Both the position numbers and the translations under genes were made by a program. A stretch of DNA of 42,600 nt, taken from an uncultured Clostridia bacterium. Lineage in GTDB: Bacteria; Bacillota; Clostridia; TANB77; CAG-508. The notes under the pieces are model-generated. The model was not told where the DNA came from and did not search any database. It saw only the letters and a list, made by a program, of their open reading frames with translations. Of the stretch, positions 1-9,453 are shown one piece after another. The number at the start of each line of letters is the position of its first letter. The first letter of the stretch is position 1. The DNA lies in assembly GCA_949118805.1 (NCBI GenBank), contig CASAUJ010000012.1:1-42600 (forward strand), read 5' to 3'.

Positions 1-22
1 TACTCAAAGTATATTAATTTCA

Positions 23-38
23 AAAATTTGTGACATAT
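23..38 (+). promoter_or_regulatory. Upstream box shared with the DUF3137 promoter
   Basis: The 16-base string AAAATTTGTGACATAT lies 46 bp upstream of the -35 element of the first gene. The identical string occurs at 26550-26565, 43 bp upstream of the -35 of the DUF3137 gene, and the bases between box and -35 are also partly alike. A binding site for a common regulator is inferred; no known operator was recognised. Confidence 0.4.
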
Positions 39-84
39 GATTGACTAACCTACACAACAAAAGAAAAAAGTTCAAAAAATACAA

Positions 85-113
85 TTGACTCATTACCAAA
101 AATATGTTATAAT
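85..113 (+). promoter_or_regulatory. Sigma-A promoter of the Ig/cohesin/dockerin gene
   Basis: TTGACT, 17 bp spacer, TATAAT, ending about 48 bp before the start codon. Confidence 0.75.
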
Positions 114-161
114 GGAAATGTTATGTAGAGTAACTACTAAAAAGAAGGAGAGGAATTATTT

Positions 162-1475
162 ATGAAATTAAAGAAACAAGTAATAGGAATATCTTTAAGT
201 TTAATTGTTATGATGCAAGTTAGCATCAATCCATTTAACAACTCTGTATATGCAGGAGAAGTAAATGCTAGGAGATCTTATTATACACAGTTAGCAGAGG
301 TTGCTGAAAAAATGTATCAGGAAATGTATCAGAGTAATATAACCCGTGTTGCTGATGAGGAAACAGAAGCAGTAAAATTACCAAGTGAAAAAGTAGCAAG
401 TATAGGAAAATCATTAGAAATAAAATCAAAAGTAGAAGAAACAGAAGGAACAATTACTTATCAATGGTATAAAAATGGAGTAGCATTAGAAGGAAAAACA
501 AATGCAACATTAGTGATAGATGAAGTAACATCAGAAGAAGAAGGAAATTATACTTTAAAAGTAACAACAACTTTAGGAGACACAACAAAAGAGGCTATCA
601 GTAATGCCTGTGTAGTAACAGTTAGAGGGTTTGAAATTTTTATAGAATCAACAGATCAAACAGTAGATTTAAAAAAACTAGAACCAGGAAAAGAATTTTC
701 TATTAATGTTAATATGAATCATTTTTATAATATAGGAGAAGGTATTGTTACTTTAGCAGGACAATTAGAATACGACAAAAATATTATAGATAGACTTGAA
801 ATTGTGGGACAAAATGAATGGGAATTAAAAAATAATTCATTAAATGAAGAAAACCTAAAATTTGTAATAGAAAATGATAATCGTATAACAGAAGATAGTG
901 GAATGTTAAAAATTAAATTTAAAGTAAAAGATTCCATAACAGAAGCTACTCAAACAACAATTAAAGTAAAAGAAGTAACAGCAAGTGGTGGATATGGAGC
1001 AATTGGAACAAAAGATGCAGAAGTAGAAATTGGAATTGAAATACCAGAGCCAGAACCAGAAGAAGAAAAAATCACATCAGATGTATATTTAATCGATGAT
1101 ATGGCAAAAGAAATTTCTAAAATTCCAGCAAAAACAACAGTAGCAGAGTTTAAGAAAAATGTAACAACAAAACAAGAAATGGTATTTATCGATGAAGAAG
1201 GAAATCAATTAGAAGAAAGTAGTTTTGTTGGAACAGGAATGACAATAAAAGTAGGAAAAACTTTAGAATATACATTAATTGTAACCGGAGATGTAGATGG
1301 GGATGGAGAAATTACAGTAAATGATTTAGCAAAAGTAAAATTGCATATCATTGATTTAGAAAAATTAACAGGAATTTATTTTAAATCTGCAGATTTAGAT
1401 GTAGATCAAGATATCACCATTAATGATGCTGCAAAAATCAAGTTAGTATTGATTGATTTAGCAAAAGAAATTTAA
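162..1475 (+). CDS. Secreted Ig-like, cohesin and dockerin domain protein
   Basis: A 437-residue exported protein. A hydrophobic signal peptide occupies roughly residues 1-32 (cleavage probably near VYA-GE). Residues about 68-155 look like an Ig-like domain (YQWYKNG core, EGNYTLKV strand). Residues about 156-290 look like a cohesin domain (GIVTLAGQLEYDKN; MLKIKFKVKDS). A Glu/Pro linker follows, then a small unassigned domain, and residues 376-437 are a type I-like dockerin with two Ca-binding repeats (DVDGDGEITVND and DLDVDQDITIND). Carrying both cohesin and dockerin, it could act as an adaptor linking the anchored cohesin protein downstream to dockerin proteins such as the 2879-7538 product. 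Start chosen from AAGGAG upstream. No catalytic domain is seen. The domain calls are by eye; the adaptor role is inference. Confidence 0.8.
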   Translation: MKLKKQVIGISLSLIVMMQVSINPFNNSVYAGEVNARRSYYTQLAEVAEKMYQEMYQSNITRVADEETEAVKLPSEKVASIGKSLEIKSKVEETEGTITYQWYKNGVALEGKTNATLVIDEVTSEEEGNYTLKVTTTLGDTTKEAISNACVVTVRGFEIFIESTDQTVDLKKLEPGKEFSINVNMNHFYNIGEGIVTLAGQLEYDKNIIDRLEIVGQNEWELKNNSLNEENLKFVIENDNRITEDSGMLKIKFKVKDSITEATQTTIKVKEVTASGGYGAIGTKDAEVEIGIEIPEPEPEEEKITSDVYLIDDMAKEISKIPAKTTVAEFKKNVTTKQEMVFIDEEGNQLEESSFVGTGMTIKVGKTLEYTLIVTGDVDGDGEITVNDLAKVKLHIIDLEKLTGIYFKSADLDVDQDITINDAAKIKLVLIDLAKEI

Positions 1476-1489
1476 ATTATAAGACTTAG

Positions 1490-1532
1490 AAATAGTAAAA
1501 AGTTTAAGAAATTTGCTTTTTACTATTTTTTA
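1490..1532 (+). terminator. Rho-independent terminator
   Basis: A perfect 13-bp stem (AAATAGTAAAAAG with its complement) is followed by a T run just after the first gene. Confidence 0.8.
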
Positions 1533-1575
1533 TGAAAATCAGTATTAAAAATAATAAAAAAATGGGCGTTCTATA

Positions 1576-1604
1576 TTTACACAAACTTAAAAAAGTGTTA
1601 TAAT
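1576..1604 (+). promoter_or_regulatory. Sigma-A promoter of the cohesin wall-anchor gene
   Basis: TTTACA, 17 bp spacer, TATAAT. The leader is about 115 bases long and contains a possible weak hairpin (GCAAACT at 1617-1623 with AGTTTG at 1651-1656). Confidence 0.7.
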
Positions 1605-1720
1605 AGGAAAGAGGAAGCAAACTATAACAAAAAGAATTTTAATAGAATAAAGTTTGTTGCCTATAAACAACATGAGAGATACGATTGCATAATTAGATAA
1701 AAATAATAGGAGGAAAAAAT

Positions 1721-2479
1721 ATGAAAAAAATAATGATATTAAGTTTTATGTTAGTTATGATACTTGGAATAATGGGAAATGGAGTACAAGCAGCACTTAG
1801 TTGTAATATGAGTGTGCAAGCAAGCAAAACAGAACTGACAAAAAATGAGGTATTTACCGTAAATGTGAATCTTTCTAATATTCAATCTGAAAAAGGTGTG
1901 ATTGCCTTACAAGCAACTTTAGAATATGACAAAAATAGTTTAGAATTAGTGGAAATGGAAGGGAAAAATGGTTGGGAAACACCAAAAGATAATAAAACAT
2001 ATAATGCAGCAAATGGAAAAATAGCAATTGACCGTGATGAACCAGGAAATTCAGCAGAGACAGTTTTCTCTATAACATTTCGAGTAAAAGAATCAAGTAA
2101 ACAAAATTTATTAGTATCTTTAAGAGATATTGTAGTAGCAGATGGTACAAAACCAGCAAAAATTTCACAAACTTCTCAAAATCTTACTGTAACAGATGGA
2201 ACACAAAATCCAGTACCTCAACCAGATCCAGATGAACCAGATGTAAATCCAGGAGATAATAATACTACCAATACAAACAATAACGGATCTATCATAGGAG
2301 GAAATACCAATAAAAATGTAACAACTAATACAGCTGGTAAAAATGTTAGTACCAATGGAAGATTACCAAAAGCAGGAAATAATGGTGTGATTTTTATAAC
2401 AATTATTGGATTAATTGCTATTGTAGCTGTTATATTCTTCCTAAAAATGAGATTATTAAATAAAGAAATGAAATCATAA
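1721..2479 (+). CDS. Cell-wall-anchored cohesin protein (LPKAG sorting signal)
   Basis: A 252-residue surface protein. A signal peptide (about 1-24, ending VQA) is followed by one cohesin domain (about 27-160; motifs KGVIALQATLEYDKNSLELV and FSITFRVKESS), then a low-complexity Pro/Asp and Asn/Thr linker (about 165-215). The C-terminus has the sortase layout: LPKAG, a hydrophobic segment (GVIFITIIGLIAIVAVIFF) and a short charged tail. The motif has Ala where LPXTG has Thr, so the cognate sortase may be a variant; none is in the window. Start set by AGGAGG 7 bases upstream. Likely role, by inference: the wall anchor that displays dockerin-bearing neighbours. Confidence 0.8.
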   Translation: MKKIMILSFMLVMILGIMGNGVQAALSCNMSVQASKTELTKNEVFTVNVNLSNIQSEKGVIALQATLEYDKNSLELVEMEGKNGWETPKDNKTYNAANGKIAIDRDEPGNSAETVFSITFRVKESSKQNLLVSLRDIVVADGTKPAKISQTSQNLTVTDGTQNPVPQPDPDEPDVNPGDNNTTNTNNNGSIIGGNTNKNVTTNTAGKNVSTNGRLPKAGNNGVIFITIIGLIAIVAVIFFLKMRLLNKEMKS

Positions 2480-2485
2480 AAAAAC

Positions 2486-2535
2486 AAAAAGAATCAAAAA
2501 CAAACTTAGAATTTGCTATTTTGATTCTTTTTTTT
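2486..2535 (+). terminator. Rho-independent terminator
   Basis: A 14-bp stem (AAAAAGAATCAAAA with its complement) runs into a T tract after the cohesin anchor gene. Confidence 0.8.
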
Positions 2536-2878
2536 GATTCCATAAAGTGAGAAGTTTTTATTAGATATGATAATAGGAATAAACGCTACGGATAGAAATA
2601 AAAAAGAAATATATATCGGAATAAAAATGAAAATAGAATCAATTTGTTAACAAAATTTAATATAAAACTTGTAAAAATAAAATCCCTAAGAGAAAAGAGA
2701 AAGAAAAAAGGAAAGAAGAATAGAAGAGGATTGAAAAAAAGATAAAATTTGATATATTATTTGTAATTAACAATTAAACATTTAATTTAATACAATAAGT
2801 ATGAAAGGTAGAAAAGAATGGAAGATAAAAAATAGTTTTTCTACTAATTATTGTGTTTATAAGTTAAAAGGAGGTTTT
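2536..2878 (+). other. Gene-free stretch upstream of the giant dockerin gene
   Basis: No convincing gene. It is A-rich and holds a possible promoter near 2731-2758 (TTGAAA, 16 bp, TATATT) and a strong ribosome binding site (AAAGGAGG) just before the ATG at 2879. An upstream in-frame ATG at 2801 lacks a ribosome binding site. Confidence 0.5.
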
Positions 2879-5800
2879 ATGGACAAGGTCAATAGAGAAA
2901 AAATAAAAAGAATTTTTATCAAAATTAATTTATTATTAGTAATTTTAATGTGTTCTCCTTATATTTTTACAGGACTATATTTAGGAAAAGAAATAACAGG
3001 ATCGATCAAACGGTATCATAGAAACTTATGCAACAAGTGAAGAACAAAAAACTAGTAGAGAGGAAGAAATAGATCCCAATGAAGGACAATATATAAGATT
3101 AACAGATACAGAAAAATTACCAATTAAAAAATCAAATGTAGGATATTATGGTTCTGTAAAAATAAATCAGGATTATAATGGAAACAAGCTTTCTGTTAAA
3201 AGAGAAGGAGCCTATTATACATTTGATCATGGACTGTTTGCTCATGCAAATGCTAATATTTATTATGATGTAAGAGAATACAGTGAAAAATATCGTTTCT
3301 TAACTACATACATTGGGCTTAATCGAACATCAACAGCAGGGAATGGGGTTAAAGTATGGATTTATACATCAAATGATGATGTATTTCATGATAGTGGTAG
3401 CCAATATTGGACCTTACAGAACCCAGAAACAGATACCGATAGGGTGATTATGCCAGGACAGGATGCAGTTTTTGAGAAAGTAGATATAACAGGAGCTAAA
3501 TATATAAGAATACAAGTATATGACAATGGATCGAATGCAGCAGATCATGCTGTGTTTATCAATCCTATGTTAATTACAGATGAATATCAAGAAGAAGTGA
3601 ATGAATTTCCAGATATCTCTGTATATGACCAAAAAATAAAAGATTATGCCAATAAAGATTTATCAGATCCTAATTATGAATTACTGGTTCTACAAAGAAA
3701 ATTTGTAAGTAGTGTGGGGAATTATGCACTAAAGAGATTTACAGAGGAAGCAGTAGAAAATCAGGAAACAATAGATTGGTTGATGAATGATTTAACAAAT
3801 CTTCGTTATTATATACTAGGAGGAACACCAACAGGAGGATATTATAATTCATTAAATGTTTTGACAAAATTATTGAAAGAATACAAAAATGATTTTGAGG
3901 AAGAAGAAGAGATATCAGAAGCTGGGAAAGCAGTAATGTTACAAAAATATGCTAATCCATCTATCACAAAAGGTGATCTTTATAAAAGAATGGCAATTAC
4001 CATTTCTTTAACACATTCTGCACAAGTTGCATTATGGATGCAACCAGGGGCAGAAGAAAACCAATCCGATGCGGTAAATCGTTATGCAATTTATAAAAAG
4101 ATGTACCAGGAAAACAAATTTAAAGCAACTGATAATGTTAATATTACACCATGGTTTGAAACTTATAATATAGAAGAAATGCGATATGTTATGAATACTT
4201 TAATCGATGATGAATCCATAGTATGGCTGAATGAATATACACAACAAAAAATAAATGCAGCACCTAATAATGCTTGGGGACTTTTAACACCACATTCATA
4301 TATGGCTTATGTATGGCCAAATTATGGAAATCCTGTTTATTATGAAGAAGAAAATAGAGAATATTTTAATGACTTATTTGCAGTTGGAGAAAAAGGATTA
4401 TTCGACTATGGAATAACACAAGGGACTTTAGACCATAAAGTATACAAATTATGGATGAACTTTAGAAACAAATTTGGTACAGGTGCAGTTTGTGGAGGGA
4501 TATCCAAAACAGGACATTGTATTCGTGGAGTCCATGCCATACCATCAGCTGTTATAGGGCAACCAGGGCATGCAGCAATAATATATTATACCAGAAATTC
4601 TAGTGGGCAAGGATATTGGGGAATTGATAATGATGTATCAGGATGGACAAAATCGGAAAAAGGAGAAAGAATGTTAATTGGATGGGGAAATGATAGAAGC
4701 TATGTAAAAGGATACAATATTCCCTATATTATCTTAGCACAAGAAGCTTTAAATGATTATGATAATTTTGTAAAAGCAGAAGAATTATTGATGACAGTGG
4801 AAGTGTATAAAGAAGATAAAACAAAGCAAGAACAAATATATAGAGAAGCCATTAAAACACAATCTATTAATTTAGATGCATGGGCTGGATTAGTAAAATT
4901 ATATCTTTCAAGTGATAAGACAGAAGAAGAATATTATAATTTAGCAAAAGAGATGATGGAAGCTCTTAAATGTTTCCCATTTACTATGTATAATTTAGCA
5001 GAAATGATAAAGCCTAAATTTACAACAGATGTTTATCAATTTAAATTTACCATATTACAAACACGTATCTTAACAGAAGGCAAAAACTATCAAGGAACAG
5101 AAGTACTACAACCAGCAGTAACTAGAACTTTAGCCTCTTCCTTATTGGGGACACTGGATACAAAATTAGCAGAATTTTCATTTGATGGAGTAGATGCAGG
5201 AAAAATAAAATTGGGAAGTAGATTTGAAGGAAGCACTGTACGTTGGGATTATAGTTTAGATGGTAAAAATACATGGAATGAAGTTTTTACAGGAGAAAAT
5301 GGAGGAAAACATGAGATACCATTATCACAGGAACAAGTAGAAAGTATTACATCAGAAAATGATATTTATGTACACATTGTGGGAGTAAATTATAATGAGG
5401 AAAATCTATATAAAATAGATATATTAGAGTCAGAAGGACTTCCCAGCACACATTACGCAAACGATAAGGAAAATAGAATCATAGCTGTTAATTTAAGTAC
5501 ACAATGGCGTTATACAGAAGAAAGTCCATGGACTTCTTATCGTGAAGCATCACCAGACTTAACTGGTAACCAAACGGTACAGATAAGAGAAGGAGCAACT
5601 GGTACAAGATTAGCAAGTGATGGTTTTGTGACTTATACTTTTACAGAAAATAAGGATCCAGATACTAGAAAATATATACCCGTTTCCCATTTAAGTATCC
5701 ATTCTGTTTCGACAGAAGCGGTGAACAATGGTGGAGCAGCTAGAAATGCAATTGATGCCAATTACAATACCAGATATCATTCAGCATGGAATGGAACTGA

Positions 5801-7538
5801 TACACAGCGTTTCATGGTTGTACAACTAGATAAACCAGTCTATTTATCAGCAGTAGAATTTGTACCAGCAGGTGGGGGAAATGGAAGAATTAATGATGGA
5901 ACCATTTATGGAAGTATGGACGGTGAAAATTGGGAAGTTCTTACAAGACGAACAGGCATTACCTATCCTGGGCAAGCCAATACAAATGAAACAGCAGAAA
6001 GATACACACAAAACTTTGAAATAGAAGAACCAAAAGAAGTGAAATATGTGAAAATAGTAGCAGATCGAACAAATGGAAATTGGTTTGCAGCAAGAGCTTT
6101 TAATTTTTATGAAGACATAACCAAAAATCCGAATCCAACAGCAAGCATTGCGTATAGTACGACAGAAAAAACAAATGATCCAGTAATAGCCAGACTTGTA
6201 AATGCAAGTACCAAAATAACCATTACCAATAATGAAGGAAAAGATACTTATGTGTTTACTGAAAATGGAGAATTTACATTTGAATTTGAAGATGAAAAAG
6301 GAAACAAGGGAAGTACAACCGCAAAAGTAGATTGGATTGATAAAGATGGACCAACAGCTGATGTGAACTACAAATTAAGTGATGATAAAAAATTAATGGC
6401 AGTATTAGATAATATTAGTGAAGATGTTTATTTACTAGATAAAAACAATAAAAAAACAAACTATGTAGAAGTGGAAGATGGTAAAGTAGTCAGTATATCC
6501 TACTTAGACGAAGAAGGAAATGTTTATAAAATTGCGGAATTAGATGAAAATGGAGCAACGAAAAAAATAACATATTCCAATACAACAGGAAAACTAGAGG
6601 AAGTTAAATATTATATAACATCATTGGAAAATGGAGAAGTAACAGAACGATTAGCTTTTGATAAGGAAGGAAATAGTATAACATTGACAACCGAACAATT
6701 AGAAGAATTGAAAGTATTAGAAAACATTCGATCAAATCCATTAGAATTTTATCTAGAAAACAATGAAGAATACGAATTTAGATTGCTTGATATAGCCAAT
6801 AACATTGCCTATAAGAACATAAGAGTAGATTATATTGATAATGATACTAAAATTTTAGCAAGTGATATTACTTATAGTACCACTATGCTAACCAATCAAT
6901 CTGTAACAGCTACGATAAATGCCTATGTAGTTGATGAAAAAGGGAAAAGTAGCAATGTAAAGATTTTAAATAATGAGGAAAAGAATACTTATACCTTTAC
7001 CCAAAATGGAGAATTTACATTTGAATATGCAGAAAATGAGTTAGAAGAGCAAGAAAGTGAAGAAAACTTAGACAAAGAAGTAAAAAGGCATACAGCAGTG
7101 GTTAATTGGATTGATAAAACACCTCCTACTGCACAAATTCAATATAGCACAAGAGAAAATGCAGAAAAAGTAGTAGCAACTTTAGTCAATGAAAGCGAAG
7201 AAATTATAATTACGAATAATGGTACGAGTAGAGAATATACATTTACAGAAAATGGAGAATTTGTATTTCAATTTCAAGATAAAGCAGGAAATAAGGGAAC
7301 AGCAACCGCAAAAGTAGATTGGATGAAGAAGGAAGAACCTGAACCTGAAAGAATCAAAGGAGACATCGATGGAGATGGAGAGATCACGATTAATGATGTA
7401 GCACAATTAAAATTACATTTAATTGAAATAAGACCATTGGAAGGAATCGATAAGATAGTAGCGGATGTAGATGAGGATGGTGAAATTACAGTAAATGATT
7501 TAGCACAAATGAAATTTATTATATTAGGAATCAAATAG
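2879..7538 (+). CDS. Giant secreted NPCBM, transglutaminase-like, F5/8C and dockerin protein, needing a +1 frameshift at 3011
   Basis: Read with a +1 shift at CGG 3011-3013, this is one 1,552-residue protein (length 4,660 = 3n+1). A membrane or signal segment lies at about residues 15-37. Residues about 80-235 resemble an NPCBM domain (GVKVWIYTSNDDVFHDSG). Residues about 530-590 look transglutaminase-like: Cys538 in GAVCGG, His564 in GQPGHAA and Asp583 or Asp585. Helical TPR-like sequence follows, then an F5/8 type C (discoidin-like) domain at about 935-1080. Repeated modules (TENGEFTFEF, TAKVDWID) come next, and the last 60 residues form a dockerin with two DxDxDG repeats. Unshifted reading stops at 3038 after the signal segment, and the shift joins it directly to the NPCBM domain. 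A carbohydrate- or wall-binding enzyme is inferred; the substrate is unknown. Confidence 0.8.
3008..3014 (+). other. +1 frameshift site AAA-C-GGT
   Basis: Zero-frame AAA CGG TAT ends at TGA 3038-3040. Dropping one base gives AAA GGT ATC (K-G-I) and opens 1,508 further codons. It shares the CGG core with four other breaks in the window. Confidence 0.75.
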
Positions 7539-7551
7539 ACCAATAGCCAAT

Positions 7552-7595
7552 AAAATATCACTAGGTTGAAAAACAGAGTGATATTTTATTTTTTT
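7552..7595 (+). terminator. Rho-independent terminator
   Basis: AAAATATCAC pairs with GTGATATTTT, followed by a T run, 13 bases after the dockerin gene stop. Confidence 0.8.
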
Positions 7596-7601
7596 AGATG
7601 C

Positions 7602-7630
7602 TTGACAAATTATTGGTTTTTCAGTAATCT
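7602..7630 (+). promoter_or_regulatory. Probable sigma-A promoter of the small Fe-S protein
   Basis: TTGACA, 17 bp spacer, TAATCT, 29 bases before the start codon. Confidence 0.55.
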
Positions 7631-7659
7631 TACAAAGTAAGATAGGAAAGGAGAAAATT

Positions 7660-7848
7660 ATGGAAAAGAAGTTAAAAATAATAGGAGAGAAATGTCCGCA
7701 AGATCATAAGTGTCCAGCCGTGAGTGTTTGTCCAGTAGGGGCTTTGTCACAAGAAGGATGGGAAGCTCCTAAGATCGATCATGAGAAATGTATAAAATGT
7801 GGTAGATGCGCTAACTTTTGTCCCAAAAGAGCATTAATATTACAATAA
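7660..7848 (+). CDS. Small 4Fe-4S ferredoxin-like protein
   Basis: 62 residues. The second half has a classic 4Fe-4S ligand run, CxxCxxCxxxCP (CIKCGRCANFCP). The first half carries three cysteines in a looser pattern (CPQDHKCPAVSVCPVGAL), so it may bind a second cluster or an altered one. An electron carrier or redox-sensing role is inferred. It has its own promoter and an AAAGGAG ribosome binding site and sits alone between the dockerin gene and pyrB. Distinct from the regular 2[4Fe-4S] ferredoxin at 18515. Confidence 0.8.
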   Translation: MEKKLKIIGEKCPQDHKCPAVSVCPVGALSQEGWEAPKIDHEKCIKCGRCANFCPKRALILQ

Positions 7849-7889
7849 AGATGCATTTTGGAATCAGATAAGGAGAGAATGGAAAAAAC

Positions 7890-7918
7890 TTGACAAAAAA
7901 CTTCTTTTTATGTAATAT
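7890..7918 (+). promoter_or_regulatory. Sigma-A promoter of pyrBI
   Basis: TTGACA, 17 bp spacer, TAATAT. The leader is only about 40 bases and shows no obvious attenuator. Confidence 0.7.
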
Positions 7919-7964
7919 TACAAAGAGAAAATAATTTTGTAATAAAGAATAGAAAGGAGTAAAA

Positions 7965-8879
7965 ATGAACCATTTAATTGATATTCAAGATTTATCTGTA
8001 AAAGAAATTGATGAACTAATTGAAGTAGCTAAAGATATTATGGATCACAAAGAGAAATATGCTCATAAATGTGATGGTAAGAAAATAGCTACTTTATTTT
8101 TTGAACCAAGTACAAGAACAAGACTTAGTTTCGAGGCAGCTATGTTAGAATTAGGAGGAAATGTATTAGGCTTTTCAGAAGCATCTTCTAGTTCCACATC
8201 AAAGGGAGAAAGTGTATCAGACACGATAAGGGTAGTAGGGGCTTATAGTGATATTATTGCTATGAGACACCCAAAAGAAGGAGCACCTTTAGTGGCTTCA
8301 CAAAAATCAATCGTACCAATTATAAATGCAGGAGATGGAGGACATAATCATCCAACCCAAACTTTAACAGATCTATTAACCATTCATTGTGAAAAAAATC
8401 GATTAGAAAATTTAACCATTGGGCTTTGTGGAGATTTAAAATTTGGAAGAACTGTACATTCTTTAATAACTGCTATGGTAAGATATCCAAAAATAAAATT
8501 TGTTCTAATTTCTCCCAAAGAACTTATGATTCCAGAATATCTAAAAAAAGAAGTATTAGAAAAAAATCAAATAGAATATTGTGAAACAACAGATATAGAA
8601 GAATATATGGGAGAATTGGATATCTTATATATGACCAGAGTACAAAAAGAAAGATTTTTCAATGAAGATGATTATGTAAGACTAAAAGATTATTATATTT
8701 TGAACAAAGAAAAATTAGAAAAAGCAAAAGAAGACTTATGTATTATGCATCCATTACCAAGAGTAAATGAAATTGCAACAGATGTAGATGAAGATAAAAG
8801 AGCCTGTTATTTCAAGCAAGCAGAATATGGAAAATATATTAGAATGGCCCTAATTATGAAATTATTGGAGGTAAAATAG
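7965..8879 (+). CDS. pyrB: Aspartate carbamoyltransferase catalytic subunit
   Basis: 304 residues, the usual size. It joins carbamoyl phosphate and aspartate to form N-carbamoyl-aspartate, the first committed step of pyrimidine synthesis. Visible signatures are the carbamoyl-phosphate loop STRTRLSFE, the GDGGHNHPTQTLTDLL segment and HPLPR near the C-terminus. AGAAAGGAG precedes the ATG. The regulatory chain gene starts on the next base after its stop codon, so the product is probably the allosteric catalytic/regulatory holoenzyme. No other pyrimidine gene is in the window. Confidence 0.97.
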   Translation: MNHLIDIQDLSVKEIDELIEVAKDIMDHKEKYAHKCDGKKIATLFFEPSTRTRLSFEAAMLELGGNVLGFSEASSSSTSKGESVSDTIRVVGAYSDIIAMRHPKEGAPLVASQKSIVPIINAGDGGHNHPTQTLTDLLTIHCEKNRLENLTIGLCGDLKFGRTVHSLITAMVRYPKIKFVLISPKELMIPEYLKKEVLEKNQIEYCETTDIEEYMGELDILYMTRVQKERFFNEDDYVRLKDYYILNKEKLEKAKEDLCIMHPLPRVNEIATDVDEDKRACYFKQAEYGKYIRMALIMKLLEVK

Positions 8880-9296
8880 ATGAATATTGATAGTATTAAA
8901 AATGGAATTGTAATCGACCATATTCAAGCAAAAAAAGGAATGCAAATTTATGAAGCTTTAAAATTACAAGATTTAGATTGTTCAGTAGCCATTATCACCA
9001 ATGCGAAAAGTAAGAAAATGGGAAGAAAAGATATTATAAAAATCGATCAAGCTATGGAAATCAATATGGATGTGATTGGCTTTATTGAACCAAATGCAAC
9101 CATTAATATGGTAAAACAAGATAAACTAGTAAATAAATATAAAGTGAAATTACCAGAAAAAATTGTAAATCTTGCCAAATGCCAAAATCCGAGATGTATT
9201 ACATCAATAGAAAGAGATTTAGATCAAATATTTACTTTAACAGATCGAGAAAATCAAGTATATCGTTGCCAATATTGTGAAATGAGCTTGAAATAA
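8880..9296 (+). CDS. pyrI: Aspartate carbamoyltransferase regulatory subunit
   Basis: 138 residues. The N-terminal nucleotide-binding domain begins IKNGIVIDHIQAKKGMQIYE. The C-terminal zinc domain has the expected four cysteines as C-x4-C (CQNPRC) and C-x2-C (CQYC). It binds the effector nucleotides and mediates allosteric control of PyrB. The ATG follows the pyrB TAG directly, with GGAGG inside the end of pyrB, so translation is coupled. Confidence 0.96.
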   Translation: MNIDSIKNGIVIDHIQAKKGMQIYEALKLQDLDCSVAIITNAKSKKMGRKDIIKIDQAMEINMDVIGFIEPNATINMVKQDKLVNKYKVKLPEKIVNLAKCQNPRCITSIERDLDQIFTLTDRENQVYRCQYCEMSLK

Positions 9297-9311
9297 TTTG
9301 AATAAAAAAGA

Positions 9312-9346
9312 GATCTTCTAATAAGATATATTAGGAGGTTTTTTTT
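9312..9346 (+). terminator. Probable terminator after pyrBI
   Basis: CTTCTAAT pairs with ATTAGGAG (one wobble) and is followed by eight T residues. Confidence 0.65.
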
Positions 9347-9380
9347 GGTACAATAAAAACAAAAAAAAATTTTAAAAAAC

Positions 9381-9409
9381 TATACAAAATATTAAATTCG
9401 TTATATAAT
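9381..9409 (+). promoter_or_regulatory. Probable sigma-A promoter of the mur cluster
   Basis: TATACA, 17 bp spacer, TATAAT; the -35 is weak. Confidence 0.5.
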
Positions 9410-9453
9410 GTAGAAAATTATGTTTAAGAAGTAAGGAGAAAGGAAGGTTCTAA

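Noticed and set aside
268..453. Minus-strand open frames inside the dockerin, mur, pyr and dnaG genes
   Set aside because: They lie opposite clear genes, are rich in Phe/Leu/Ser from A-rich antisense codons, and lack ribosome binding sites.
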